From NCBI RefSeq assembly GCF_018598225.1, contig NZ_JAHESF010000002.1, positions 186,001 to 250,000 on the forward strand: a stretch of DNA of 64,000 nucleotides, in the 5' to 3' direction. This stretch comes from Chryseosolibacter histidinae. GTDB taxonomy: Bacteria > Bacteroidota > Bacteroidia > Cytophagales > Cyclobacteriaceae. Below the pieces are notes generated by a model. It saw nothing but the letters and a program-made list of their open reading frames with translations, did not search any database and had not been told where the DNA came from. Made by a program: the position numbers and the translations under genes. Shown here in pieces: positions 33,084 to 42,417 of this stretch. How positions within the stretch are numbered: position 1 is the first letter of the stretch; every line of letters starts with the position of its first letter.

Positions 33084-34034
33084 ATGAAAAAGTGTCTCGC
33101 AATTATTTACACTTTTCTTTTGTTGGTCTCCGGTAATGTTTTTTCGCAGGGCTGCAGCGATGCCGGGTTCTGCACCATGGGCGCCATGAAACCGGACCAG
33201 CCCTTCAATAAAAAGATCGAGCTCAGGCTGCGTTCCATGGAGCTCAGCTTTTACAGGGGAACAACAACCCTCACACCCGTGATCTATGTGGCCACCGCTG
33301 ATCTGAACTTCAGCCTGAACACAAAAACTTCTTTCCAGGTAAAGCTTCCTTACCAGGCAGTCAGGGGAAGGCTTGCAAACACTTCAGGCATGGGCGACAT
33401 CTCGTTATGCCTCACACGCAATGTGCTTACCCGCGAGCGTTTCGATATCAATGTTTCACTGGGTGCCAAAATTCCCACCAACCATTCTGACAAAGATGTA
33501 AACGGGTTGCCGTTGCCCATGTATTATCAAACCAGTCTCGGCACCTATGATGCCATCGCTGGACTTTCGCTCATCACACGCCAGTGGCTTTTCGCTACGG
33601 GCATACAGGTGCCGCTCAATAAAAACGACAATGGCTTTATCTGGTCTGCATGGGACGGCAGCGACGAAAAAGCTTACGTTGACCGGTACAACCAGGCCAA
33701 GGATCTGAAACGTGGCACCGATGTGATGCTGCGCGTGGAAAGGAACTTCCGTTTCTCACGACTTAATTTTTCACTCGGGCTTCTGCCGATCTATAGGATC
33801 ACACGTGACGAATTCAACCGCTCCGGCAAGGATGCCGGCTCGGCCGAAACAAGGATCATACATCCTGTTGCCAGGGGCCTGGCGCTTTCCGGCATCTTCA
33901 CGGCAGGTTACAATTTTGATGTGCGGTCGGGTGTAAAGCTTCTGCTCGGTCACAAGATCGTGCAGCGCGACATCAATCCCGACGGGCTCACCCGTGAACT
34001 GGTATCGTCCATCAGCTACTATTACCGTTTCTGA
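33084..34034 (+). CDS. Exported outer-membrane-type beta protein of unknown function
   Basis: 316 residues. A signal peptide (MKKCLAIIYTFLLLVSGNVF, ending FSQG) precedes a mature N-terminus with CSDAGFCTMGAMKPDQP, two Cys that could form a disulfide. The rest alternates short amphipathic strands ending in aromatic residues, and the C-terminus ends SSISYYYRF, the aromatic end typical of outer-membrane beta-barrels. No family is recognised. It is five bases upstream of the TPR-CHAT gene, so the two are an operon. The start at 33084 was chosen over an upstream extension that reads through repeat DNA. Confidence 0.75.
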   Translation: MKKCLAIIYTFLLLVSGNVFSQGCSDAGFCTMGAMKPDQPFNKKIELRLRSMELSFYRGTTTLTPVIYVATADLNFSLNTKTSFQVKLPYQAVRGRLANTSGMGDISLCLTRNVLTRERFDINVSLGAKIPTNHSDKDVNGLPLPMYYQTSLGTYDAIAGLSLITRQWLFATGIQVPLNKNDNGFIWSAWDGSDEKAYVDRYNQAKDLKRGTDVMLRVERNFRFSRLNFSLGLLPIYRITRDEFNRSGKDAGSAETRIIHPVARGLALSGIFTAGYNFDVRSGVKLLLGHKIVQRDINPDGLTRELVSSISYYYRF

Positions 34035-34039
34035 TCCCC

Positions 34040-36721
34040 ATGAAAAAATACTTCCTGTTCATCGCTGTTTTGCTTTGCAGCATAAGATCATCTGCGCAAC
34101 AGGTGATCGCCACGGCAGACTCGTTGCTGCTGAATGCTGCGTACGACAAAGCGCTCGCGGTACTCGATCAGCGCCGGAACGCCAGTGACCCGGTGCTGAT
34201 ATACCTGGTCGACAATAAAAAAGCCGAAGCCCTCACCCGTCTTGGTAAGCTTGAAGAGGCGGAGAAGATCCTGAAGAACCTTACAACAGAAAACACACGT
34301 CCCCTGTTTCTGCAGGGCGTCACCAGAACAAACCTTGGATTACTGTACCTCAACCAGGGAAGAAACGACCTCGCGCTCGAAGCCCTGCAGCAGGCGTTGG
34401 AGTATTTTGAAAAAGAGAATAAGGCGAAGAGCCTGGAAGCCGCGCAAGCCATCACCTACCTCGGCCTCGTCTACAATTCGACAGGCAAGAGCGCACAGGC
34501 GGAGGAGCAACTTTTGATGGCCCTCAGCATCAGGCAAAATCTGCTGAAACCGGATCATGAGCTCATCGCTGCCTCCTATAATGACCTGGGACTGGTATAC
34601 CTCGGCGTTGACAACGACAAAGCACTGGACTATTATGAAAAAGCGCTGGCCATCTACGAAAAGCTTCACGGCAGGGAGCATCCCAAGATCGCCATTGCGA
34701 GCACCAACATCGGTTTCGTCTACCGCGACCTGGAGCTGTATGGCGATGCCGTGAACAATTTCGAAACCGCCCTGAAGATCTGGGAGAAAGTGTACACCCA
34801 GCCGCATCCCGCGAAGGCGTTTGTGCTGTTCAATCTCGGCGAAACGTATTTGAAAATGGGTGACTCCAAAGCTGCCCGCGGATATTATGACCGCGCCCTG
34901 ACCCTGTACAGGAGCAGCTACGGTGAAAAACACCCGGACATCTCCCGAGTGCTGAACGCTATCGGCAACCTTGAAACAACGGCCCGGCTGTTTGACGATG
35001 CCCTGCAACATTATCAGCAGGCACTTGTTGCCAATGTTCACAGCTTCAACAGCGCTGACGAAACGGCAAACCCCGGACTGCAGGATTTTTACCATGGCAA
35101 TGTGCTGCTCTACTCCCTCCTGCTGAAAGCCCAGGCACTGGAAGCACGCCACTTCGGAAAGTCACTGAAGTTTTCAGACCTCACGCTTGGCCTGAATACC
35201 CTTCAGCGCTGCGATACGCTGATCGACAAGCTTCGCCAGCAGAGCACCAATGAAAGTGACAAGATCTCGCTCGGAGTGATCGCCAGCGAAGTGTATGCCG
35301 ACGGAGTACGCATGGCACACGAGGCTGCTGCCGTAGCGTTGCGTAAAAAGCCTTACCTGGAGCTCGCATTTTATTTTGCGGAAAAAAGCAAATCGGCGGT
35401 GCTGCTGGAAGCTATTTCAGAATCTGAAGCCAAATCTTTTGCAGGCATTCCGACGCCCCTGCTCGAAGAAGAAAAGAGCCTGAAGTCGGCCATTGCCCTC
35501 ACCGCACAAAAGCTTGCGCAGAAGCCCTCGGCCGAAGAAGAAAAATACCTGCGCGAAACTTCGTTCAACCTCAACCGCAGTTATGCGGCCTTTGTCAAAA
35601 AACTCGAAAGCGAATTTCCCGGATATTTCAACCTGAAGTTCAATGCAGCCTCCCCTTCCATTGAACAATTGCAGCAGCGACTGGATCGCCACACAGCCCT
35701 GCTGAGCTATTTCATTGACGATAAGAACAACAAACTGTACATCTTTCTCATCACCTCACGCTCATACAAGGTTATTGACCATACGCTGCCCGCGGAATTC
35801 GACAAGTACATCACCGGTCTTCGAAATGCCTTATACTTTAATGTGATCGGCGCCTATGCCTCCACTGCACGTAAGCTGGAGAAGCTGCTCATTCCCGGTA
35901 TTCCCGGCAGCATCAAAGACCTCGTGGTACTGCCAACAGGGAGATTGAGCATCGTACCCTTCGAAGCGCTGCTGACCGGCACAGTGAATGAGCCTAAAAA
36001 TTATCAGACCTTGCCTTACCTGCTCAACCGGTATACAGTTCGTTACGAATTTTCGGCGGGCCTCCTGCTCCAGAAATCGAAACAGGCCGAAGCAAAAGCT
36101 CCCTCCATTTTTCTCTGCGCCCCTATCTCGTTCCCGGCCAAAGACAATCTGAGTGAGCTCCCTGCCACAGAATCTGAAGTGAAAGAGATCGCGCAATTGT
36201 TTGCTTCGAAAAAGATCGGCAACACACTTTTCACAGGACAGCAAGCAACCGAGCACCTGGTAAAAAGCAGTGGCCTGAAAAACTACAGCCTGCTCCACTT
36301 CGCAACGCACGGTGTAGTGGACGAAAATGCACCGGAGCTCTCCCGGATCTTTCTGCAGAGCACATCCGACGCTGAAGATGGTCACCTGTTTGCCGGGGAG
36401 ATCTACAACCTTGAAATGGATGCCAACCTCGTAACGCTCTCGGCTTGTGAAACAGGACTTGGCAAGATCTCTAAAGGAGAAGGTGTCATCGGATTGTCAA
36501 GAGCGCTCGTGTACGCCGGCGCCCGCAACATCATCGTTTCGTTCTGGAGCGTTGCCGATGAATCCACGTCAGCGTTGATGAAAACCTTCTATGAACGCAT
36601 GCTCGCAGCTCCTTCAGCAGGATACAGCAACACTCTGCGAGAAGCCAAGCTCACCCTGATGAAGAATGAAACGTATGCAGCACCGTATTACTGGGCTCCG
36701 TTTATATTGATTGGGTTTTGA
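34040..36721 (+). CDS. TPR-CHAT domain caspase-like protease
   Basis: 893 residues. A signal peptide-like N-terminus (KKYFLFIAVLLCSIRSSAQQ) is followed by about eight tetratricopeptide repeats (about residues 40-370, for example YNSTGKSAQAEEQLLMALSI), a linker, and a C-terminal CHAT domain (about 590-893). CHAT has the His-Cys dyad of caspase-type proteases: His757 in LLHFATHGVVD and Cys803 in LSACETGLGKISKGEG. The export signal means it would act outside the cytoplasm, unlike known cytoplasmic CHAT proteases. It may cleave or be activated by the outer-membrane protein encoded just upstream. Confidence 0.9.
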   Translation: MKKYFLFIAVLLCSIRSSAQQVIATADSLLLNAAYDKALAVLDQRRNASDPVLIYLVDNKKAEALTRLGKLEEAEKILKNLTTENTRPLFLQGVTRTNLGLLYLNQGRNDLALEALQQALEYFEKENKAKSLEAAQAITYLGLVYNSTGKSAQAEEQLLMALSIRQNLLKPDHELIAASYNDLGLVYLGVDNDKALDYYEKALAIYEKLHGREHPKIAIASTNIGFVYRDLELYGDAVNNFETALKIWEKVYTQPHPAKAFVLFNLGETYLKMGDSKAARGYYDRALTLYRSSYGEKHPDISRVLNAIGNLETTARLFDDALQHYQQALVANVHSFNSADETANPGLQDFYHGNVLLYSLLLKAQALEARHFGKSLKFSDLTLGLNTLQRCDTLIDKLRQQSTNESDKISLGVIASEVYADGVRMAHEAAAVALRKKPYLELAFYFAEKSKSAVLLEAISESEAKSFAGIPTPLLEEEKSLKSAIALTAQKLAQKPSAEEEKYLRETSFNLNRSYAAFVKKLESEFPGYFNLKFNAASPSIEQLQQRLDRHTALLSYFIDDKNNKLYIFLITSRSYKVIDHTLPAEFDKYITGLRNALYFNVIGAYASTARKLEKLLIPGIPGSIKDLVVLPTGRLSIVPFEALLTGTVNEPKNYQTLPYLLNRYTVRYEFSAGLLLQKSKQAEAKAPSIFLCAPISFPAKDNLSELPATESEVKEIAQLFASKKIGNTLFTGQQATEHLVKSSGLKNYSLLHFATHGVVDENAPELSRIFLQSTSDAEDGHLFAGEIYNLEMDANLVTLSACETGLGKISKGEGVIGLSRALVYAGARNIIVSFWSVADESTSALMKTFYERMLAAPSAGYSNTLREAKLTLMKNETYAAPYYWAPFILIGF

Positions 36722-36883
36722 TATAAACGTCTTTCTTTCACAAACAGCCAAGCGGCCATTTCAAAGTGGTTTCTTAAGTAATTATTTTCCTTCCTCCCGA
36801 GGGGTTACCTTCATTTACCTGGAGAAATGAAACCCAGGCGATCAATTAACGTTAACATCGCAAGTAATATGAACCCCGCACGG
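36722..36883. other. Intergenic between CHAT gene and lipoprotein pair
   Basis: Contains TTTCCTTCCTCCCGAGGGG and AT-rich stretches; no clear hairpin with T-run was seen. It ends in a single arm of the GTCCACGGTCGAC family. Confidence 0.35.
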
Positions 36884-36914
36884 CCATGGACTGTCGTCTG
36901 TGGACCGTGGACCA
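36884..36914. repeat. GTCCACGGTCGAC-family single arm
   Basis: CATGGACTGTCGTCTGTGGACCGTGGACC-type words without an obvious partner arm. Shorter remnants occur at 37360-37377 (GTCCACCGTGGACCG) and 37857-37871 (GTCCGTGGACTATTT), so the lipoprotein pair is surrounded by fragments of the family. Confidence 0.7.
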
Positions 36915-36932
36915 TTTCCATCAGCAAAATTT

Positions 36933-37361
36933 ATGAAAATAGCAGCGTTTTTAGCCATGATCACGATGGCTTTGATGTCCGGTTGTGCCGATCATGATGA
37001 ACAGTCTGGCAGGCCCGTACAAGGCCTTTGGGGTAATGAAAAAATTTCGCTGGAAATGTCATTTTCTGAAACCGTGCGCGATCCGCTGACAGGAACCGGT
37101 ATCCGCTTCAGCGATGTGACCGACTCAAGATGCCCTCAGGACATAACCTGTCTCTTACCCGGAAAAGTGCAGGCCCACCTCGATATCATTCGTAATGAAA
37201 AAGTGATCAGCTCGTTTACAATCAGCTCCGGCGAGCAGATAGAATCTTTTGTAAATCAACAATCCTTTATTTTTACATTCAGCGCGGTAACACCTGACAC
37301 CCGTTCCACTGAAGGCCGGAAAGAGAATTACACGATCACGCTGGAAGTGGAACCTGAGTAG
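36933..37361 (+). CDS. Small lipoprotein, tandem copy A
   Basis: 142 residues. The signal peptide ends in ALMSGCADH, a lipobox, so it is lipid-anchored. The mature protein has a repeated layout shared with the next gene: VxGLWGxEKxSxxMSF, then GTxIRFSDVxDSRCP and a second Cys. In this copy the stretch after the second Cys reads CLLPGKV where the family normally has CIWAGxV, so a motif typical of this Bacteroidota lipoprotein group is lost. Function is unknown. The 2-Cys pattern suggests a disulfide in the periplasm. Confidence 0.75.
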   Translation: MKIAAFLAMITMALMSGCADHDEQSGRPVQGLWGNEKISLEMSFSETVRDPLTGTGIRFSDVTDSRCPQDITCLLPGKVQAHLDIIRNEKVISSFTISSGEQIESFVNQQSFIFTFSAVTPDTRSTEGRKENYTITLEVEPE

Positions 37362-37423
37362 TCCACCGTGGACCGTTCTTCCAACCGTACCGCCGCGAGC
37401 CGTGTCTAATCTGAAAAGCTCTT

Positions 37424-37843
37424 ATGAGATTAGTGCTCCCAATCCTTTTCATCGTTTTATTGGCCGCCTGTGCCGATCATAATTTGCCTTGCAGGTCCGT
37501 CAGCGGACTTTGGGGTGAGGAAAAAACCTCCGTTGACATGTCATTCGCAGAGGCGATCTGCGATCCCATTACCGGAACCAGCATCCGCTTCAGCGACGTA
37601 ATTGACTCAAGATGTCCGAAAGATGTGTATTGCATCTGGGCGGGCGAAGTACGGATCAAGTTTGACATTATGAACGATGAAGAAGTGATCAACTCGTTTA
37701 CGATAGGCGTCGGCGCACCCCTGGAGTTCGAGGTGAATCAACAGCTTTTTGTTTTCACCCTCAAAGCAGTTACACCTGATCCTCCGCCGGGCGACGTCAA
37801 AAAGTCCACCTATAAAATCACATTGGAGGTCGCACAGAAGTAA
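37424..37843 (+). CDS. Small lipoprotein, tandem copy B
   Basis: 139 residues, paralogue of the preceding gene with about half the residues alike. The signal ends in VLLAACADH, a lipobox. DSRCPKDVYCIWAGEVRIKF carries the family motif C-P-x3-C-I-W-A-G, common in small Bacteroidota lipoproteins of unknown role. Tandem placement implies a recent duplication, with copy A the more divergent. Repeat fragments lie on both sides and may have mediated the duplication. Confidence 0.78.
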   Translation: MRLVLPILFIVLLAACADHNLPCRSVSGLWGEEKTSVDMSFAEAICDPITGTSIRFSDVIDSRCPKDVYCIWAGEVRIKFDIMNDEEVINSFTIGVGAPLEFEVNQQLFVFTLKAVTPDPPPGDVKKSTYKITLEVAQK

Positions 37844-37865
37844 CCACGGCGACGTTGTCCGTGGA

Positions 37866-40169
37866 CTATTTCACCCGATATCTAAATCCCGCGTACGCCA
37901 TTCTTCCGAAGATCGGTCCCCATACCATGGATGAATCGAAGTAAGGGCTGAAGGGCTTTGCAGCGCTCACAATCGGATTCTGCAGCCTATAGTTGCCGAT
38001 GTTCTCAACCCCGGCATAAACACTCCAACGCTCTTTCAGATCTTTCGTAACCTGTGCATTCATCAGCACATAACCTGGTGAGTATGCGCTGAGGCGGTAT
38101 GCCTCCGGGTTTGGAGCCGTATCGGGGATCCGTTGTTTTCCGAGCCACTGGAGGGTATAATCGAACTTCCATTTGCTTTTGGTCTCATATGCCAGATTCA
38201 TAAAAGCCCTGTGCCCTGCGATCAGCGGTCGCGCCAATAGTCCCGTAGCATAATCCGTTTTCACATCCAGCCAACGGTAGGCCATGCGCACATCGAACCG
38301 GCGCATGAGCTGATAGTCAACCTGAAATTGCAGGCTGTGCGAGAACGACTTTCCCTCAAGACCATAAAAGTTTGCCTCACGCACTGACTTATCCATATCG
38401 AGCACCACCTGGTTTTTAAAATCCGTATAGAAGTAATCGAGGGTGATGGTGCCCGGGCGGTAGTTGAGTGTAAAGTCCTGCGAGAAGTTGAGGCCGTAGT
38501 TCCAGGCCACATCGGGTTTGAATCCGTAAGCCTTGTCAGACTGAAGCCCTGAGAACACGAGCTGTCGTGACGATACCAGTATGCCGCTGTTCTCGATCAA
38601 CACGTTGGCTACGCGTGTACCCTTACCTGCGGAAAGTCTCAGCGCTGAAGTTTCTGACAGGTTGAAACGGGCATGCAGTCGTGGCGTGAACAACGTTCCG
38701 AACAAGTTGTGCCGGTCTACCCGCACACCGGCAACGATGCTGATCTTGTCCAGGTGATCGTAGGTGTACTCCACGAAAGCTCCTGGCACCCGCTCCAGCC
38801 GGTCGAAGTTCAGAATGTTCACCAGCGATTCGGTGCCGTTGCTGATCACTTTCATATCCGCCAACGTAAGCAATCGTTCGTCATAAGAATCGAAGAGAAA
38901 GCTGAGTCCGGTTTTAAACTTGTGATGGGTAGACCCGATGATGGATTGATAAATAAGATTGGCATACCCTGATCGTTCAGTCGCGTTGTGCACATTAAAT
39001 CCATAGTAGCTGTCGTGCTGGTGCCGGATGTTTGAAAGCTGAAGGCCAATACTCTTGTAAGGTTTGGCCGGGAACTGGTATCCCAGCTTGCCCCAGACCT
39101 CCGTACGTTGTGTGTTGATCTCGAAGCCATAGCGATTGGTGGAGAACTTATCCATCGCTGGCTCAAAATCCTTCTGACCGCCCATTTTGTCATCCTTCAG
39201 CACCTTGATCCCGAACTGTCCGAGCCAGCCCTTGCCGCTGTTGAAGACCCAGCGGTTGATGGCATTGAGCTGCGAGCCGGTGGGGAAGTCGAGGAAGCCA
39301 TCGTCGTTCTGGTCCATCATCCACGGCCGGATACTGCCATGCAGCAGGAACGTTGTAGCCCATTTTTTTCCGGCCATCGCCGTGTAGTTCAGGTTGGCCT
39401 CGCTTCTGCCCGACTGATTCAGATAACCGTTGATGTATAGTTTGTCGCTCTCCTGCGGTTTCTTCAGCTCCACATTGAGCTGCCCGGCAATGCTCTCATA
39501 ACCGTTCACCACCGGTCCCACACCTTTGGTTACTTCAATGGAGTTGATCCATGTGCCCGGGATAAACTGGATGCCCTGGCTCGAAGCAAGGCCCCGTACG
39601 CCCGGCATATTCTCAATGGAGATCAGCGTGTTGGGTCCTGACAGTCCCAGCATCTGGATCTGGCGGGTACCTGTGATGGCGTCAGTGAATGCCACATCAA
39701 CCGCGGGATTGGTCTCAAAGCTCTCGGAAAGATTGCAGCATGCAGCCTTGAACAGCTCTTTCTCCTGCATCACCACCGTGCTGATGGCTTTTGAATGATC
39801 CATTCCTGCAGTCGGCTTCCAACCTTCAACCGTTACTTCTTTCAGCTGCTGCAGCGATCGCAGCTCAACCTTCACATTTGTTTGATAGGTGATGGTAAGC
39901 GTATCGGATATGAATCCTGTAAAACTGATCACCAGCTTGTCTGCGCCCGCCACGCGGTTGATCATGAAGATGCCGTTCTCACCGGTGGCGGTTCCTGTTG
40001 TCGTTCCCAGCCAGCGCACGTTGGCACCCGCCAGCGCCTCCTCCAGTCCCTGCTCATTTCTGCTGGTCACCAGCCCCATCAGCTGCTGCGACAGCGCCAC
40101 ATTGACGCACGCAACAACCACTACGGTGGCCGCAGCAATACCTTTTGCAAAAACGCTCATATAGATCAA
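37866..40169 (-). CDS. TonB-dependent receptor, metal-linked
   Basis: 767 residues. A signal peptide precedes a carboxypeptidase-like beta domain (about 28-105: GLVTSRNEQGLEEALAGANV), a plug domain (about 125-230; MLGLSGPNTLISIENMPGVR) and a barrel ending in MAYAGFRYRVK. It imports a substrate through the outer membrane using TonB energy. The four-base overlap with the HMA gene upstream, and the Cys-rich protein before it, suggest a metal such as copper. This gene order (HYC_CC_PP, HMA, TonB receptor) is a recurring Bacteroidota arrangement. Confidence 0.92.
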   Translation of the reverse strand: MIYMSVFAKGIAAATVVVVACVNVALSQQLMGLVTSRNEQGLEEALAGANVRWLGTTTGTATGENGIFMINRVAGADKLVISFTGFISDTLTITYQTNVKVELRSLQQLKEVTVEGWKPTAGMDHSKAISTVVMQEKELFKAACCNLSESFETNPAVDVAFTDAITGTRQIQMLGLSGPNTLISIENMPGVRGLASSQGIQFIPGTWINSIEVTKGVGPVVNGYESIAGQLNVELKKPQESDKLYINGYLNQSGRSEANLNYTAMAGKKWATTFLLHGSIRPWMMDQNDDGFLDFPTGSQLNAINRWVFNSGKGWLGQFGIKVLKDDKMGGQKDFEPAMDKFSTNRYGFEINTQRTEVWGKLGYQFPAKPYKSIGLQLSNIRHQHDSYYGFNVHNATERSGYANLIYQSIIGSTHHKFKTGLSFLFDSYDERLLTLADMKVISNGTESLVNILNFDRLERVPGAFVEYTYDHLDKISIVAGVRVDRHNLFGTLFTPRLHARFNLSETSALRLSAGKGTRVANVLIENSGILVSSRQLVFSGLQSDKAYGFKPDVAWNYGLNFSQDFTLNYRPGTITLDYFYTDFKNQVVLDMDKSVREANFYGLEGKSFSHSLQFQVDYQLMRRFDVRMAYRWLDVKTDYATGLLARPLIAGHRAFMNLAYETKSKWKFDYTLQWLGKQRIPDTAPNPEAYRLSAYSPGYVLMNAQVTKDLKERWSVYAGVENIGNYRLQNPIVSAAKPFSPYFDSSMVWGPIFGRMAYAGFRYRVK

Positions 40170-40552
40170 TGATGACCTTCGTGCTTGTTGTCGTCTTTGA
40201 TACCGCTGTGGTCATGGTCGCGGTAGAGGCAGCAGAAAGGAAGTTTGGCGTACACTTCGTTGCTGGCTTTCACCTTGTCGGTATCGTGACCCGCGGCGGC
40301 AACCAGCTCGTGTATTTTCTGCTCGCTGATCTTCTTCGGGTTGTAGACCACCTCCAGGTTTTTGCTCTTGCTATCCCAGGTTGCCAGCTTGATACCGGTC
40401 TGGTCAAGCGCGGTCTCGATGCGCTGTTTGCACATGCCGCAGTTGCCATAAACTTTAATGGAAGCTTTGGCGGTTTTTGCCTGCGCGAACAGCTCCGTGG
40501 ATACAAAAGACAGGAAAGTAAATATGAATAAACAGATCAGATTCGTTTTCAT
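40166..40552 (-). CDS. Exported HMA-domain metal-binding protein
   Basis: 128 residues. A signal peptide (MKTNLICLFIFTFLSFVSTE, then LFAQA) is followed by one HMA domain with YGNCGMCKQRIE, where Cys38 and Cys41 bind a soft metal such as Cu(I). The C-terminus is rich in His (DHDHSGIKDDNKHEGHH) and holds a further Cys pair (FCCLY). The signal places it in the periplasm, consistent with delivering metal to or from the TonB receptor downstream. It overlaps that gene by four bases. Confidence 0.9.
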   Translation of the reverse strand: MKTNLICLFIFTFLSFVSTELFAQAKTAKASIKVYGNCGMCKQRIETALDQTGIKLATWDSKSKNLEVVYNPKKISEQKIHELVAAAGHDTDKVKASNEVYAKLPFCCLYRDHDHSGIKDDNKHEGHH

Positions 40553-40616
40553 GATGGATATGTGTTTAAGAAATAAGATGAAATGAAGTTAATGTCCGGA
40601 ATACCAGTAAAACAGA

Positions 40617-41054
40617 TCAGGCCATTAATCCATCATAAAAAACAAAACTGCAGTAGATCTTGAAACGTGGCACCTTGGGTGGTGCAGGGTCCGTGATCTT
40701 GAAAGACGGCCTTGCCGAAGGGGTCGCGGCCGCCACCAGTTGCTCGGTGTATAACTTTTCAAGTTCAAACCATACCGGAAGTACAACTGAAAGCACTGGA
40801 ACAGGCTGTTGGTCATCTTCGATCTTCACAAGCTCGTGCGCATCGTCACAGCAACTGTCGCGCGCTCCTGAGAACAGGCTGCAGGGACATTTCTTTGCGT
40901 CTGCCGAGAAGAAGACCACAGAAGCCTCACGACCCATGCAAAAATGAGTAGCTTTGATGATGCCGACAGAAAAAAGCGCATAGACCGAGATCAGAACGAT
41001 CATGGTGACGCTCTTTGCGATCCGTTGAACTGCTTTGATCTTTTTGGCCGACAT
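40617..41054 (-). CDS. HYC_CC_PP family protein
   Basis: 145 residues. One N-terminal hydrophobic helix (VTMIVLISVYALFSVGIIKA) then HFCMGREASVVFF, KKCPC and SCCDDAHELVKIEDD, which match the HYC_CC_PP signature (His, Cys and Cys-Cys clusters with a C-terminal Pro-Pro). These Cys-rich proteins are known only from association with metal-linked TonB receptors in Bacteroidota. The start at 41054 was preferred to 41111, which would overlap the divergent gene region. It heads the minus-strand operon with HMA and receptor genes. Confidence 0.82.
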   Translation of the reverse strand: MSAKKIKAVQRIAKSVTMIVLISVYALFSVGIIKATHFCMGREASVVFFSADAKKCPCSLFSGARDSCCDDAHELVKIEDDQQPVPVLSVVLPVWFELEKLYTEQLVAAATPSARPSFKITDPAPPKVPRFKIYCSFVFYDGLMA

Positions 41055-41128
41055 CGTTACAAAGATAGCAACGTTGCCGCAGAAATAAAATGCCGGTTGT
41101 TCTAACGTCATCAGATACGAATGCCATC

Positions 41129-42166
41129 ATGACATCCACCAGACGAAAATTCCTACAATCGCTCCCAGGCATGCTGATCATTGCAGACAGCCTCGCCTCC
41201 GCAGCGCTTCCACAGGCGCATCAACCGGAGATCATGACGGTAGCAGGCCCTGTGCACGCCGGAGCGATCGGCAACACGCTTACTCACGAGCACATTCTTG
41301 TAGACTTCATAGGAGCTGAACAGATCAACCCAAACCGGTGGCAACAGGAAGAAGTGATCGCGAAAGTGTTGCCTCACCTGAAGGAAGTGAAAGATGCAGG
41401 CTGCCGTACATTCATCGACTGCACACCCAATTACCTCGGCAGGGATGTTGTGCTGCTCCGGCGGCTTGCTGAGCTCAGCGGACTGAACATCATCACCAAT
41501 ACAGGCTACTACGGAGGCTCTGACCACAAGTACCTGCCTGCCCATGCTTTCACCGAGACAGCTCAGGCGCTGGCTGCGCGGTGGGTGGGAGAATGGAAGG
41601 AAGGCATCGATGGTACGACTGTAAGGCCAGGCTTCATCAAAATAAGCGTGAACCCGGCAGCGTTGTCAGAGATCTCGAAGAAGCTCATCAGGGCCGCTGC
41701 GCTCACACATCTGCAAACAGGACTTACCATTGCTTCACACACAGGCCCTGCAGTGCCGGCGCTCGAGCAGATCGCGCTGCTTCGCTCAGAAGGTGTTGAC
41801 GCCAGCGCGTTCATTTGGGTTCATGCACAGAATGAAACAGATCTCACTTATTACATCAGCGCCGCACAGGCAGGCGCGTGGGTAAGCCTCGATGGACTCA
41901 GTGACAACAATGTGGCGGACTACACCAGGCGGTTGTCTTTTCTCCGCGATGAAAAGTGGTTGTCGCAGACTCTTGTATCGCATGATGCCGGATGGTACGA
42001 TCCTGGCAAACCTGGCGGCGGAAACGTCAGGGGTTATACAACACTTTTTAAGAAACTGATCCCTGCGCTCGCACAGCAGGGCTTTACAGCGGACGAGATC
42101 GAACAATTGGTACGCAGAAATCCTCAGAATGCATTTACAACACGCGTACGCGCTGCAAAAAACTAG
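41129..42166 (+). CDS. Phosphotriesterase-family metal hydrolase, Tat-exported
   Basis: 345 residues, the normal length of PTE-family amidohydrolases. It starts MTSTRRKFLQSLPGMLIIAD, a twin-arginine signal. Metal ligands are visible: THEHILVDF (HxH), FIKISVNPAALS (the bridging Lys), IASHTGPAV (His) and VSHDAGWYDP (Asp). It hydrolyses phosphate esters or lactones outside the cytoplasm; true substrate unknown. Its start is 74 bases from the divergent HYC_CC_PP gene. Confidence 0.9.
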   Translation: MTSTRRKFLQSLPGMLIIADSLASAALPQAHQPEIMTVAGPVHAGAIGNTLTHEHILVDFIGAEQINPNRWQQEEVIAKVLPHLKEVKDAGCRTFIDCTPNYLGRDVVLLRRLAELSGLNIITNTGYYGGSDHKYLPAHAFTETAQALAARWVGEWKEGIDGTTVRPGFIKISVNPAALSEISKKLIRAAALTHLQTGLTIASHTGPAVPALEQIALLRSEGVDASAFIWVHAQNETDLTYYISAAQAGAWVSLDGLSDNNVADYTRRLSFLRDEKWLSQTLVSHDAGWYDPGKPGGGNVRGYTTLFKKLIPALAQQGFTADEIEQLVRRNPQNAFTTRVRAAKN

Positions 42167-42417
42167 GTCTGACAGGGGAATAAATTTTATGATTTTAAAA
42201 GGAGAGGAGAAACTCCCCTCCTATACCTGCCCTTGCAGTAGTTTATGGATTTCTCCACGCTACTGTCAGGAGCAGGTTACACAGGAAAACGCTATGGCAA
42301 AAAGCTTTATTCACTGTGTGGAAGGACTTTAAAGTAAGGGCATAGCGATGAATTTTCCTAAAGAATTTTAGAAACTTTGTGAAGCCTGAAAAAATGGCTT
42401 TTTTGTGTCAAAATAGC
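42167..42417. other. Intergenic before pcm
   Basis: Contains an imperfect hairpin GGAGAGGAGAAACTCCCCTCC (42200-42220) and CCTTAAAG-like AT-rich DNA. No ORF above 30 codons with supporting features. A promoter for pcm is expected near AGAAACTTTGTG (42370-42381) but the match to TAnnTTTG is partial. Confidence 0.4.
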
